Origin: Streptomyces fradiae
GTDB taxonomy: Bacteria; Actinomycetota; Actinomycetes; Streptomycetales; Streptomycetaceae
NCBI RefSeq assembly: GCF_041270065.1
Contig: NZ_CP065958.1
Span: forward strand, 7,626,001-7,690,000
Length of the DNA: 64,000 bases
Direction of reading: 5' to 3'
Below, in pieces: positions 42,241 to 50,890 of this stretch. The first letter of the stretch is position 1; each line of letters starts with the position of its first letter. The position numbers and the translations under genes were made by a program. The notes beneath the pieces are model-generated. The model did not search any database. It worked only from the letters and a program-made list of their open reading frames with translations, and was not told where the DNA came from.

Positions 42241-43056
42241 TCAGACCCGCCCGCCGCCCGCCGAGTCCGAGGACAGCCGCTGGGCCGCGTAGATCGGAAC
42301 CACCGAGAGCAGCACGAGCAGCGCCGCCACCACGTTCACCACCGGCGCCTGCTGCGGCCGGGTCATGTTGTCGAAGATCCACAGCGGCAGGGTCTGCACC
42401 CCGGGACCGGCGGTGAAGGTGGTCACCACCACCTCGTCGAAGGACAGCGCGAAGGCGAGGAGCCCGCCCGCGAGCAGCGCGGAACGCAGCAGCGGGAAGG
42501 TGATGTCCCAGAAGGTACGGAAGGTGTGCGCGCCCAGGTCCATCGCCGCCTCCTCGTACGAGCCGGGCAGCCGCCGCAGCCGCGCCACCACGTTGTTGAA
42601 GACGACCACGATGCAGAAGGTGGCGTGCCCGACGACCACCGTGAAGAGCCCGAGCCCCACCCCCAGCGGCTCCAGGACCACCCCGAACGCGGAGTTGAGC
42701 GCGATGCCGGTGACGATGCCGGGCAGCGCGATCGGCAGCACCACCGCGAACGACACCGCCTCCCGGCCGAAGAAGGTGTGCCGCTGCACGGCGAAGGCGA
42801 TCAGGGTGCCGAGCACCAGGGCCACGGCGGTCGCCGCGAGGCCCGCCCGGACCGAGGTCCACAGGGCCTCGCGGGCCCCGTCGTTCTCCCAGGCCGCCGC
42901 CCACCACTTCAGGGTGAGCCCGGGCGGCGGCCAGCTCGCCGACCGGTCCGGGTTGACCGAGCCGACGAGGACGAGCAACAGCGGCAGATAGATGACGGCG
43001 AAGCCGAGTCCGGCCGCGGTGCGCAGGGCGATCCGGGCGGGGCGGGAGAGGTTCAT
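42241..43056 (-). CDS. Polyamine-type ABC transporter permease (PotC-like)
   Basis: The 271-residue protein has six transmembrane helices and the permease EAA loop EEAAMDLGAHTFRTFWDITFP (about residue 170), through which it docks to the ATPase. It forms the membrane channel with the PotB-like protein encoded just upstream on the same strand. Substrate specificity (polyamine or a related compound) follows from the set of four genes, not from this protein alone. Confidence 0.88.
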   Translation of the reverse strand: MNLSRPARIALRTAAGLGFAVIYLPLLLVLVGSVNPDRSASWPPPGLTLKWWAAAWENDGAREALWTSVRAGLAATAVALVLGTLIAFAVQRHTFFGREAVSFAVVLPIALPGIVTGIALNSAFGVVLEPLGVGLGLFTVVVGHATFCIVVVFNNVVARLRRLPGSYEEAAMDLGAHTFRTFWDITFPLLRSALLAGGLLAFALSFDEVVVTTFTAGPGVQTLPLWIFDNMTRPQQAPVVNVVAALLVLLSVVPIYAAQRLSSDSAGGGRV

Positions 43057-43097
43057 GGGGGCGGAGTCCTTCCGGCCTCGGGGGAGTTCACGGGCGG

Positions 43098-44030
43098 TCA
43101 GAGGCTGCGCAGCGCCCCGGTGCGCCGCACCGCGAGCAGATAGAGCACGATCACGGCCACCGGCACCGTCCCGAGCGCCGCGGCCAGCGGCAGGTTGAGC
43201 GTGACGTTGGAGTAGACGAGGTTGCCGATGAGCTGGGTCTTGCCGCCGACGATCTGCACGGTGATGTAGTCGCCGAGGCTGAGCGAGAAGGTGAAGACCG
43301 ACCCGGCCGCCATCGCCGGCCACACCATCGGCAGCACCACCGACAGGAACGTCCGCCCCGCTCGCGCGCCGAGGTCGGCCGAGGCCTGCAGCAGGCTGTC
43401 CGGCAGCTGTTCGAGCGCCGTGTGCAGCGGCAGGATCATGTACGGCAGCCAGAGGTAGGTCAGGACCAGGACGGTGGCGGTGAGCCCGTACCCCGGCCCC
43501 TCGATGCCCAGCGGCCGCAGCGCCCAGTCCAGCGGCCCGCCCTCGGACAGGATCAGCCGCCACGCGTACACCTTGACCAGATAGCTCGCCCACAGCGGGG
43601 TGAGGATCGCGACCACGAGCAGCGGGCGGCGGCGCGGGCTCGCCACCCGGGCCGTGTAGAAGGCCAGCGGGAAGGCGATCACCGCGCACAGCACGGTCAC
43701 GGCGAGCGCGACGCCCACCGTCCGCAGCGCGACCGTCCGGTAGAGCGAGGAGCTCACCAGCTCCTCGAAGTTCCGCGTCGACCAGACCCGTACGACCTCG
43801 GAGGTGAAGGAGTCCGTGGTCCAGAAGGCGGAGAGGAACAGCGCGGCCAGCGAGCCCAGATAGGCCAGCACCAGCCACAGCAGCGGCGCGGTGAGCAGCG
43901 CCGCGAGCCGGACCCGGGGCCTGCGGTGCAGGGCCCCGGCGAACCGCCGGACCGAGGCGGTGGCCCGGTCGGCGGCGGTCCGGCGGTCCGCGGCGGTCCG
44001 CGGGGCGGGCGGGGGCGAGAGGGTGGTCAT
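43098..44030 (-). CDS. Polyamine-type ABC transporter permease (PotB-like)
   Basis: The 310-residue protein has a cytoplasmic Arg-rich leader (residues 1-40), six transmembrane helices, and the EAA loop QASADLGARAGRTFLSVVLP (about residue 220). The gene lies between the binding-protein gene and the second permease, with gaps of 9 and 41 bases, so all are in one operon. The start ATG at 44030 is preceded by a weak GGGG-type site. Confidence 0.88.
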   Translation of the reverse strand: MTTLSPPPAPRTAADRRTAADRATASVRRFAGALHRRPRVRLAALLTAPLLWLVLAYLGSLAALFLSAFWTTDSFTSEVVRVWSTRNFEELVSSSLYRTVALRTVGVALAVTVLCAVIAFPLAFYTARVASPRRRPLLVVAILTPLWASYLVKVYAWRLILSEGGPLDWALRPLGIEGPGYGLTATVLVLTYLWLPYMILPLHTALEQLPDSLLQASADLGARAGRTFLSVVLPMVWPAMAAGSVFTFSLSLGDYITVQIVGGKTQLIGNLVYSNVTLNLPLAAALGTVPVAVIVLYLLAVRRTGALRSL

Positions 44031-44039
44031 GGGGAGCGG

Positions 44040-45239
44040 TCAGCCCTTGATCTCGTTCCAGGCCTGCACCCACGAGGCGTACGGCACGCAGCGCACGTCC
44101 GTGCGGCCGTCGAGGCACTGCTCGATCGGCGTGGTCCAGAAGCGCACCTTCTTCCAGTACTCCTCGTCGCTCGCGTGGAAGGTGGCGCAGTGGTCCTTGG
44201 CGGCGGTCTCGGCGCAGGACCTGGCGTTGGCGGGTGCCTCGCCGAAGTACTCGGCGACCTGGGCGTTGGCCTTCGGCGAGACGATCCAGTCGAGCCACTT
44301 GTAGGCGCAGGTGGGGTGCTTGGCCTTGGCGGACACCATCCAGGTGTCGGACCAGCCGGTGGCGCCCTCCTTCGGCAGCACGGCCTCGACCTTCGCGCCC
44401 TCGGCCTTGGCGAGGTTGGCGATGACCTGCCAGCTGGTGCCGATCGCGGAGTCGCCGCTCTTGAATGCGGAGATCTCCTTCAGATAGTCGCTCCAGTACT
44501 CGCCGACGTGCTCGTTCTGCGCCTTGAGCAGCGCGACCGACGCGTCGAACTGCTTCTTGTCGAGCGCGTACGGGTTCTTGATGCCCAGCTCGGGCTTGGT
44601 GGCGGAGAGATAGAGCGCGGCGTCCGCGATGTAGATGGGGGAGTCGTAGGCGGTGACCTTGCCGCTGTGGGCGGAGGCGCCGTCGAAGACCGCGGACCAG
44701 GAGTCGGGCGCGGGGGTGACCTTCGCCGTGTCGTACATCAGCAGGTTGGCGCCGCGGCCGTGCGGGATTCCGTAGGCGACGCCCTTGACCGAGTTCCACT
44801 CCTGGTTCTTCAGGCCGGCGAAGACGTCCGCGTAGTGCGGGACGAGCGCGGTGTTCACGGGCGCCGCGTCGCCGGACGCGATCAGGCGCAGCGAGGCGTC
44901 GCCGGACGCCGAGACCGCGTCGTACGCACCGGTCTTCATCAGCGCCACCATCTCGTCCGAGGTGGCGGCGGTCTTGGCGTTCACCTGACAGCCGGTCTGC
45001 TTCTCGAAGCCGGAGACCCAGTCGACCTTCGGGTCGTTGGAGCCGTCCTCGACATAGCCGGCCCAGGCGATCAGATTGACCTGTCCCTCGGGGGAGCCGA
45101 GGGCCGTCGGCGCCTTGAGGGGCGGCGGGTTGAGTCCGCCGGACGTGCCGTCGCCGGCCGGGTCGGCCGAGCCGCAGGCGGTGACGAGCAGCAGTCCGGA
45201 GACGGCGGCGGCCGTCAGGAGCGAGCGGTGCAGACGCAC
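44040..45239 (-). CDS. Polyamine-type ABC transporter substrate-binding lipoprotein (PotD-like)
   Basis: The 399-residue protein has a lipoprotein signal with lipobox VTAC (Cys about residue 23) and a type II periplasmic-binding fold of the spermidine/putrescine kind: LIAWAGYVEDGSNDPKVDWV, DEMVALMKTGAYDAVSASGD, VKGVAYGIPHGRGANLLMYD, WSDTWMVSAKAKHPTCAYKW. It captures the solute outside the membrane. GGAGG lies before the GTG at 45239. It is the second gene of the operon after the ATPase. Confidence 0.9.
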   Translation of the reverse strand: MRLHRSLLTAAAVSGLLLVTACGSADPAGDGTSGGLNPPPLKAPTALGSPEGQVNLIAWAGYVEDGSNDPKVDWVSGFEKQTGCQVNAKTAATSDEMVALMKTGAYDAVSASGDASLRLIASGDAAPVNTALVPHYADVFAGLKNQEWNSVKGVAYGIPHGRGANLLMYDTAKVTPAPDSWSAVFDGASAHSGKVTAYDSPIYIADAALYLSATKPELGIKNPYALDKKQFDASVALLKAQNEHVGEYWSDYLKEISAFKSGDSAIGTSWQVIANLAKAEGAKVEAVLPKEGATGWSDTWMVSAKAKHPTCAYKWLDWIVSPKANAQVAEYFGEAPANARSCAETAAKDHCATFHASDEEYWKKVRFWTTPIEQCLDGRTDVRCVPYASWVQAWNEIKG

Positions 45240-45327
45240 GGGGGTCCTCCGTTGCGTGAGGGGACGGTACGGGGAGGGGAGTCAGGAGCGGTACGGGTAC
45301 GGCTACGGAGCGGGGGCCGCGGCCCGG

Positions 45328-46398
45328 TCAGGGCGCCGCGGGGGTCGGCACTTCGGGCATGGGCACGGGCACGGGCACCGGCACCGCGTGCGCCGGCCGC
45401 CAGCGCAGGCCCACCCGGGCGCCGCGGAAGGCGGCGAGGTCGGCGGCCGACGTCTCCAGGTTCTGCTGCACGGCCGTGAGCCGGCCGCCGGCGTCCAGGT
45501 CGACCAGGAAGCGGGTGGCGTCGCCCAGGTAGACCACCTCGGCGACGGTGCCCGCCGCGCCCGTGAGCCCCGGCCCGGCCGGCTCGTCCGGGTCCTTGAC
45601 GACGCGGATCTTCTCCGGCCGGATGCTGTACGTGCCGGGGGCGCCGACCACGGTCCGCGCGGCCCTGCCGCTCAGCAGGTTGGAGGTGCCGACGAAGCCG
45701 GCGACGAACGGGGTGGCCGGGCGCTCGTAGATCTCGCCGGGCGGGCCGACCTGTTCGATCCGCCCCTGGTGGAAGACGGCGATGCGGTCGCTCATGGTCA
45801 GCGCCTCCTCCTGGTCGTGGGTGACGAACACGAAGGTGATGCCGACCTGCCGCTGGATCGCCTTGAGCTCCACCTGCATCTGCTCGCGCAGCTTGAGGTC
45901 GAGCGCGCCCAGCGGTTCGTCGAGCAGCAGCACCCGGGGGCGGCCGACGAGCGCCCGGGCGAGCGCCACGCGCTGGCGCTGCCCGCCGGACAGCTCGGCG
46001 GGGCGGCGCCGGCCGAATCCTTCGAGACGCACCTGCGCGAGCGCCGCCCGGGCCCGTACCAGCCGCTCCGCCTTGGGGGCGCGGCGCACCTTGAGCCCGT
46101 ACGCGACGTTCTGTTCGACCGTCATGTGCGGGAAGAGCGCGTAGTCCTGGAAGACGGTGTGCACGTCGCGCTCGAAGGGCGCGAGCCGGGTGACGTCCCG
46201 GCCGGCCAGCTCCACCGTGCCCGCGCTCGGCGTCTCGAAGCCGGCGATCATCCGCAGCACCGTGGTCTTGCCGGAGCCGGAGGGGCCGAGCATCGAGAAG
46301 AACTCGCCGTCGGGTATCTCCAGGTCGACCCCGGCGACCGCCTCCGTCCGGCCGTAGCTCTTGCGCAGTCCGGAGAGCCGGATCGCCATTCCCTCCAT
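45328..46398 (-). CDS. Polyamine-type ABC transporter ATP-binding protein (PotA-like)
   Basis: The 356-residue protein has Walker A GPSGSGKTT (about residue 40), signature LSGGQRQRVALARAL (about 135), Walker B VLLLDEPLGALD and a C-terminal TOBE domain (about 275-345). The last residues are a Val-Pro repeat from a hexanucleotide tract. It powers the importer whose other parts are encoded downstream. The ATG at 46398 was chosen over an earlier in-frame ATG at 46467, which lies in the AT-rich promoter region. The gene is divergent from a FadR-type regulator gene. Confidence 0.92.
   Translation of the reverse strand: MEGMAIRLSGLRKSYGRTEAVAGVDLEIPDGEFFSMLGPSGSGKTTVLRMIAGFETPSAGTVELAGRDVTRLAPFERDVHTVFQDYALFPHMTVEQNVAYGLKVRRAPKAERLVRARAALAQVRLEGFGRRRPAELSGGQRQRVALARALVGRPRVLLLDEPLGALDLKLREQMQVELKAIQRQVGITFVFVTHDQEEALTMSDRIAVFHQGRIEQVGPPGEIYERPATPFVAGFVGTSNLLSGRAARTVVGAPGTYSIRPEKIRVVKDPDEPAGPGLTGAAGTVAEVVYLGDATRFLVDLDAGGRLTAVQQNLETSAADLAAFRGARVGLRWRPAHAVPVPVPVPMPEVPTPAAP
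45355..45387. repeat. Hexanucleotide tandem repeat at the potA-like 3' end
   Basis: Five imperfect copies of GGGCAC/GGGCAT in a row encode Val-Pro dipeptides on the minus strand, just before the stop codon. Confidence 0.75.
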
Positions 46399-46451
46399 GG
46401 CCGGGAACCTTTCTGGTGCGGGGAGCGTTCTGACGAGCGGGCGTAAACATA

Positions 46452-46466
46452 TGAAGTCATAGTTCA
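46452..46466. promoter_or_regulatory. Operator-like palindrome between the importer and FadR-type genes
   Basis: TGAA-GTCATAG-TTCA lies in an unusually AT-rich part of the 132-bp region between the divergent genes, 54 bases from the ATPase gene start. It is a candidate binding site for the adjacent GntR/FadR-type protein. Confidence 0.45.
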
Positions 46467-46530
46467 AATCTCAAGACCCCCGTAAGGTAAAGCCTGAGTC
46501 AACGCATCGGCGTGCGTGAGGTGGTGCAGC

Positions 46531-47406
46531 GTGAGACCGGACGGCAGGCAGGGCGGACCGGGCGGGTCCGGCGGGCCGGGCAGAGCGGGCGCGGGCGCGC
46601 GGGGGAGCGCCCGCACGGCCGTGTTCACCCCCGTCGACACCCGCGCGCGGGTCGACACCGTCGTGCGCCGGCTCGGCGACGCCATCGAACTCGGCCTGCT
46701 CGCCGACGGCGAGCAACTCCCCGGCGAGACCGAGCTCGCCGGACAGCTCGGCGTCTCCACCGTCACCCTGCGCGAGGCCCTCATGGCCCTGCGGCAGCAG
46801 GGACTCGTCACCACCCGCCGCGGCCGCGGCGGCGGCAGCTTCGTCACCGTCCCCGAGGGCCCGCCCGAGGACCGGATCCGCGCCCGGCTCGCCGACTGGT
46901 CCACCGAGGAACTGCGCGACCTCGGCGACCACTGGGCCGCCGTCTCCGGCGCCGCCGCGCTGCTCGCCGCCCGCCGCACCGAGCCCGGTGAGCTGCGGCA
47001 GCCCGCCCGTACCGTCGAGGAGTTCGCCGCGGCCGCCGACCCCGCCGCCCGCAGCCGGCTCTACGGCCGCTTCCACGTCGAACTCGCCGCCGCGGCCCAG
47101 TCGGCCCGGCTCACCCGCGAGGAGATCGCCCTCCAGGCCGAGTTGGGCGCCCTCCCGGTCCTTGTCCTGGACGATCCGGGGTATGTCTCCCGCGTGGCGG
47201 ATCGTCACCGCTCCGTGATCTCGGCCGTGCACGACGAGGCCGACGAGCGGGCCAGAATGCTGGCCGAGGAGTGCGTGCGCGAGACCGTGGGCCGACTGGT
47301 CGCCCTGCGGCTCGCGCCGCCCAGCCGCGCCCCCGAGCCGCGTCCCGAGGAGGACACCGATGGCCAGGACCACCGGGCCCGCCCGACCCGACGAAGCGGC
47401 GCCTGA
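46531..47406 (+). CDS. FadR/GntR-family transcriptional regulator (FCD type)
   Basis: The 291-residue protein has a Gly-rich leader of about 30 residues, a GntR winged helix (LLADGEQLPGETELAGQLGVSTVTLREALMALRQQGLV in sense, about residues 55-100) and an all-helical FCD-type ligand domain. GAGGTGG six bases before the GTG at 46531 supports this start over the GTG at 46516. It is divergent from the polyamine-type importer operon and its 3' end overlaps the Cache-domain gene by 47 bases, so regulator and sensor are translationally linked. Confidence 0.88.
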   Translation: MRPDGRQGGPGGSGGPGRAGAGARGSARTAVFTPVDTRARVDTVVRRLGDAIELGLLADGEQLPGETELAGQLGVSTVTLREALMALRQQGLVTTRRGRGGGSFVTVPEGPPEDRIRARLADWSTEELRDLGDHWAAVSGAAALLAARRTEPGELRQPARTVEEFAAAADPAARSRLYGRFHVELAAAAQSARLTREEIALQAELGALPVLVLDDPGYVSRVADRHRSVISAVHDEADERARMLAEECVRETVGRLVALRLAPPSRAPEPRPEEDTDGQDHRARPTRRSGA

Positions 47407-48265
47407 CGCGCCGTCCGCCACCCCGCCCCGCCTCGACGGCGTGCCGCCGCAGCCGCGCGCCGGGGCCGGCCGTCCCGGCCCGGGCTGCGAACCGGGCCTC
47501 GAACCGGGACGCGCCCCGGGCGCCGCCGCGGACCCCGTCGCCGAGCGCGTCCGCGCCACCCTCGACGGGGTCTTCGCGGCCGTCGCCGCCACCGGCGAGG
47601 AGACCGCGGCCCTGCTTGTACGGGCGGGTGCCGAGGGCCGCCGTCCGCTCCGGGACGACCTCACCGCGCTCCGCCCGGGCCTCCACGCGCGCCTCGGCGG
47701 CCTCGTCTCCGGCATCGGCTTCGTCGCCGCGCCCGGCCTCCTCGCCGACGTCCCCGCCTGGCTGGAGTGGTGGCAGCGCGGCCCCGACGGCAGCGTGCGG
47801 CCGCTCGTGCGCGACCTCGACCCGGCGCACTCCGCGTACTCCGACTACACCCACTGGGACTGGTACGCGCTGCCCCGCGAGACCGGCTTGCGGGCCGTCG
47901 CGGGACCCTACGTCGACTACCTCTGCTCCGACGAGTACGGGCTCACCCTCTCCGCCCCCGTCCACGTCGACGGCGCCTTCGTCGGCGTCGCCGCCGCCGA
48001 CGTCTACCTGCGCCACTTCGAGGCGGCCGTGCTGCCCGTGCTCCAGGAACTGCCCGTCCCCGCCCGCCTGGTCAACGCCCGGGGCCGGGTCGCCGCCTCC
48101 ACCGACCCGGCCCACCTCGCCGGCTCCCTCACCAAGGGCCCCGACGTCGCGGCCGTCCTCGCCGCGCCGCCGGCCGTCCACCACGACCGGGGCCTGCGCC
48201 TGACGCCGTGCCACGGCATGCCGCTGGTGCTCGTGACCCCCGAGCCGGAGCGGCTCAGTCGTTGA
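47360..48265 (+). CDS. Soluble Cache (PDC)-domain sensor protein
   Basis: The 301-residue protein has a Pro-rich leader (1-55), a helix (about 60-95) and a Cache/PDC sensor domain (about 105-290) with LEWWQRGPDG, YTHWDWYALPRETGLRAVAGPYVD and FVGVAAADVYLRHFE. Cache domains usually sit outside the membrane in chemoreceptors and kinases and bind amino acids or amines. Here there is no signal peptide, membrane helix or output domain, so the sensor should be cytoplasmic. Overlap with the FadR-type gene suggests the two work together in controlling the importer. The mechanism is inference. Confidence 0.82.
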   Translation: MARTTGPARPDEAAPDAPSATPPRLDGVPPQPRAGAGRPGPGCEPGLEPGRAPGAAADPVAERVRATLDGVFAAVAATGEETAALLVRAGAEGRRPLRDDLTALRPGLHARLGGLVSGIGFVAAPGLLADVPAWLEWWQRGPDGSVRPLVRDLDPAHSAYSDYTHWDWYALPRETGLRAVAGPYVDYLCSDEYGLTLSAPVHVDGAFVGVAAADVYLRHFEAAVLPVLQELPVPARLVNARGRVAASTDPAHLAGSLTKGPDVAAVLAAPPAVHHDRGLRLTPCHGMPLVLVTPEPERLSR

Positions 48266-48587
48266 CGGCGGTCAGCAGCACCACCGCGTCCTCGAGCGCC
48301 GTCAGGCCGTGGCGCTCCTTCGGGATCATCTGGAGCTGGCCCGCCGCCAGCTCCTCCGACCGGCCCGAGGCCGTCAGCTCGACCCGGCCCCGCAGCACCT
48401 GGAGGCTCGCCGCCGGCGGCGCGTTGTGCTCGTCCAGGGACATGCCGCCGATCAGGGCGATCACGCTCTGCCGCAGCACCCCGTCGTGCACCACCAGATG
48501 CGCGCTGCGTCCGTGCGCGTCCGCACGCGCCTTCTCCAGGTGCTCGTCGACCAGGGCGCCGAGGTCGAAGGCTTCGGGCTGCTGCAT
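48255..48587 (-). CDS. Small cupin-domain protein
   Basis: The 110-residue protein has a single cupin barrel: VLRQSVIALIGGMSLDEHNAPPAASLQVLRGRVEL in sense, then LQMIPKERHGLTALEDAVVLLTAV. The metal-binding set is reduced (one His in the first motif, one in the second), so it may be a binding rather than a catalytic protein. GGGAG lies before the ATG. Its 3' end overlaps the converging Cache gene by 11 bases. Confidence 0.83.
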   Translation of the reverse strand: MQQPEAFDLGALVDEHLEKARADAHGRSAHLVVHDGVLRQSVIALIGGMSLDEHNAPPAASLQVLRGRVELTASGRSEELAAGQLQMIPKERHGLTALEDAVVLLTAVND

Positions 48588-48643
48588 GGCGTCTCCCTGC
48601 GGGGTGCGCGGACGGACGTACCCAGCCTTGCGCGTACCGGGCG

Positions 48644-49888
48644 TCACGCAACTCGAGGCCGCCGCGCCCCGGCCGGCAGACCGAGCACCGTGAACCCCGC
48701 CGCCGCGAGCACCACCGCCGTCCAGCCGTACGCCCCGTACAGCCAGGCCGCCGTGAGCGAGCCGAGCGCGCCGCCGCCGAACGTGGCCAGCATGAAGACC
48801 GTGTTCACCCGTGCGGCCACCGCCCGCCCGAGCCCAAGGACCCGCGACTGGTTCGCCACCTGGCAGGAGCTCGTGCCCAGGACCACGAGCCCGGCACCCG
48901 CCACCAGGGCCACGGGGGAGCCGGGCGCCAGGCCCGCGACCGCCAGGCCGAGGGCCACGCAGCCCAGCGCCCACCGCCCGACGGGCCCCGCGCCGAGCCG
49001 GTCGGTGAGCGGCCCCGCGTACGCCGAGGCCAACGCCGCCGGCACGGTGAGCAACCCGAAGAGACCCGAGGCCCCCGGCCCGTAACCCAGCGGCGGGGCG
49101 GCCAGATGGAACACCAGCGCCGCCCAGAACACGCTGTACGCGGCGAACACGCACGCCCCACGCAGCGCCGACACCCGCAGCGCACGGTGCGCGCCGAGCA
49201 GCCGGGGCAGCCCGGCGAGCATCCGCCCGTACGGGACACGGGGCCGGTCCGCCGCGGCGAGCCGCTCCGGGAGCGCGCGCGGCAGCACCCACAGCAGCGC
49301 CGCCGTCGCCGCCGCGGCCACCAGATAGGCCGCCCGCCAGCTCCCGCCGGCGTCGGAGACCGCGCCCGAGACCGTACGGGACAGGGTCGAGCCGAGCGTC
49401 AGGCCCAGGCCGATGACGCCGACCACCCGGCCGCGCCGCTCGGGCCCGGCGAGGGCGGCCGCGACCGGGGTGAGGATCTGCGGGAGCACCGTCGTGGTCG
49501 ACAGGGCGAGGGTCGCGAGCAGCAGCGTCAGGACGTTCGGGGCCGCGGCGGCGACCAGCAGGGCGGCGGTGGTCAGCGCGAGCAGGACGCCGGTCAGCCG
49601 GCGCAGCCGTGCGGTGTCGGCGAGCGGGACGAGTAGCAGGATGCCGAGCGCGTACCCCAGCTGCGCTGCGGTGGCCACCAGACCCGCCGTCCGGTCGGAG
49701 ACCGCGAGTCCGCGGGCGACGGCGGCGAGCAGCGGTTGCGGGAAGTAGATGTTCGCCACCGTAACGGCCCCGGCCACGGCGAGGACGAGGACGTTGAGGG
49801 GAGCGGGAGCGGGAGCGGGAGCGGGAGCCGGGGTCGGGGCGGTTCCGGGACGCGTGGAGGTGCGCCGGTGGAGGGAGAGGAGGGTCAC
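48644..49888 (-). CDS. MFS transporter
   Basis: The 414-residue protein has 12 transmembrane helices of the major facilitator fold, with the start LAVAGAVTVANIYFPQPLLAAVA typical of YgaY/NepI-like drug or nucleoside exporters and the loop ALAGPERRGRVVGVIGLGLTLG. The N-terminus carries a Pro-Ala repeat from a hexanucleotide tract (about residues 15-27). GGGAG is suitably spaced from the GTG at 49888. It is divergent from a LysR gene with a palindrome between, so the LysR protein is its likely regulator. Substrate unknown. Confidence 0.88.
   Translation of the reverse strand: MTLLSLHRRTSTRPGTAPTPAPAPAPAPAPLNVLVLAVAGAVTVANIYFPQPLLAAVARGLAVSDRTAGLVATAAQLGYALGILLLVPLADTARLRRLTGVLLALTTAALLVAAAAPNVLTLLLATLALSTTTVLPQILTPVAAALAGPERRGRVVGVIGLGLTLGSTLSRTVSGAVSDAGGSWRAAYLVAAAATAALLWVLPRALPERLAAADRPRVPYGRMLAGLPRLLGAHRALRVSALRGACVFAAYSVFWAALVFHLAAPPLGYGPGASGLFGLLTVPAALASAYAGPLTDRLGAGPVGRWALGCVALGLAVAGLAPGSPVALVAGAGLVVLGTSSCQVANQSRVLGLGRAVAARVNTVFMLATFGGGALGSLTAAWLYGAYGWTAVVLAAAGFTVLGLPAGARRPRVA
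49799..49832. repeat. Hexanucleotide tandem repeat at the MFS gene 5' end
   Basis: Five consecutive copies of GGGAGC/GGGAGC-type units encode Pro-Ala dipeptides on the minus strand. Confidence 0.85.
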
Positions 49889-49942
49889 GCATCGAGGCTC
49901 CCTTGGCGGCACAGGCCCATCAAGGTGCGACAATGCAATCGG

Positions 49943-49961
49943 CGTTGAGCCAGACTCAACG
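49943..49961. promoter_or_regulatory. Operator-like palindrome between the MFS and LysR genes
   Basis: CGTTGAG-CCAGA-CTCAACG is a perfect 7-bp inverted repeat whose core begins with T and ends with A across an 11-13-base interior, the layout of LysR boxes. It lies between the divergent MFS and LysR starts. Confidence 0.65.
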
Positions 49962-50000
49962 ATCGGAGGCCTGGTGCAGGCGGAGGGCGGACGCGGCACG

Positions 50001-50885
50001 GTGCTCGAACGACACGAACTCGAGGCCTTTCTGACCCTCGGCGACGAGCTGCACTTCGGCCGCACCGCCGAGCTGCTCGGCGTCTCCACCGGCCGGATCA
50101 GCCAGACCATCAAGAAGCTGGAGCGGCGCGTCGGCACCCCGTTGTTCGCCCGCACCAGCCGCAGCGTCGCCCTCACCCCGGTCGGCCGCCGCCTCCACGA
50201 GGAGCTGCGCCCCGCCCACACCACGATCCTGGCCGCCCTCGAACGCGCCACCGCCGCCGGCCGCGGACTGCTCGGCACCCTCCGCGTCGGCTTCGGCTCG
50301 CCGTGGGGCGGCGAGCTGCTCACCGCCGCAGCGGACACCTTCCTGGCCCGCCACCCCGGCTGCGCGCTCACCCTGCGCGAGGTGCCCGTGGACGCCGGGA
50401 CCCGCCCGGTCGAGGACGGCGAACTCGACGTCCAGTACGTGGCCCTCCCGGTCGGCGTCACCGGACTCACCACCGGGCCGGTCCTCGTGCGGGAGGAGCG
50501 GGTGCTCCTCGTCCCGGTCGGCCATCCGCTGGCCCGCCGCACCTCGCTCGGCCTGGAGGACCTCGCGGGCCAGACCCTCGTCACCACCGGCCGCACCCGC
50601 TCCCGCGCCTGGCGCGAGGCCCACTACCCGACCCGCACCCCGTCCGGCGCCGCGATCCACCACGGCCCCGCGGCCGGCACCTGGGAGGAGGTGCTGTCCC
50701 TGGTCGGCGCGGGCCGCGGCGTCGCCCCGGGCGCGGCCCGCGGCGCCCGCTACCACCCCCGCCCCGGCATCGCGTACGTCCCCTTCCACGACGCACCGAC
50801 CCTCGACTACGGCCTGGTCTGGCCGACCGCGAGCGAGAACACCCTGATCAGGGCCTTCGCCGAGACGGCGGCGGCCTCGGCCTGA
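50001..50885 (+). CDS. LysR-family transcriptional regulator
   Basis: The 294-residue protein has a LysR winged helix (LERHELEAFLTLGDELHFGRTAELLGVSTGRISQTIKKLERRVG in sense, first 60 residues) and an inducer-binding domain of the periplasmic-binding type. The HFGRTAELL signature is typical of LTTRs that control divergent MFS genes in Streptomyces. The start may be the GTG at 50001 or the in-frame GTG at 49974, which has GGAGG four bases before it. Its likely target is the divergent MFS gene and itself. Confidence 0.88.
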   Translation: MLERHELEAFLTLGDELHFGRTAELLGVSTGRISQTIKKLERRVGTPLFARTSRSVALTPVGRRLHEELRPAHTTILAALERATAAGRGLLGTLRVGFGSPWGGELLTAAADTFLARHPGCALTLREVPVDAGTRPVEDGELDVQYVALPVGVTGLTTGPVLVREERVLLVPVGHPLARRTSLGLEDLAGQTLVTTGRTRSRAWREAHYPTRTPSGAAIHHGPAAGTWEEVLSLVGAGRGVAPGAARGARYHPRPGIAYVPFHDAPTLDYGLVWPTASENTLIRAFAETAAASA

Positions 50886-50890
50886 GAGCC

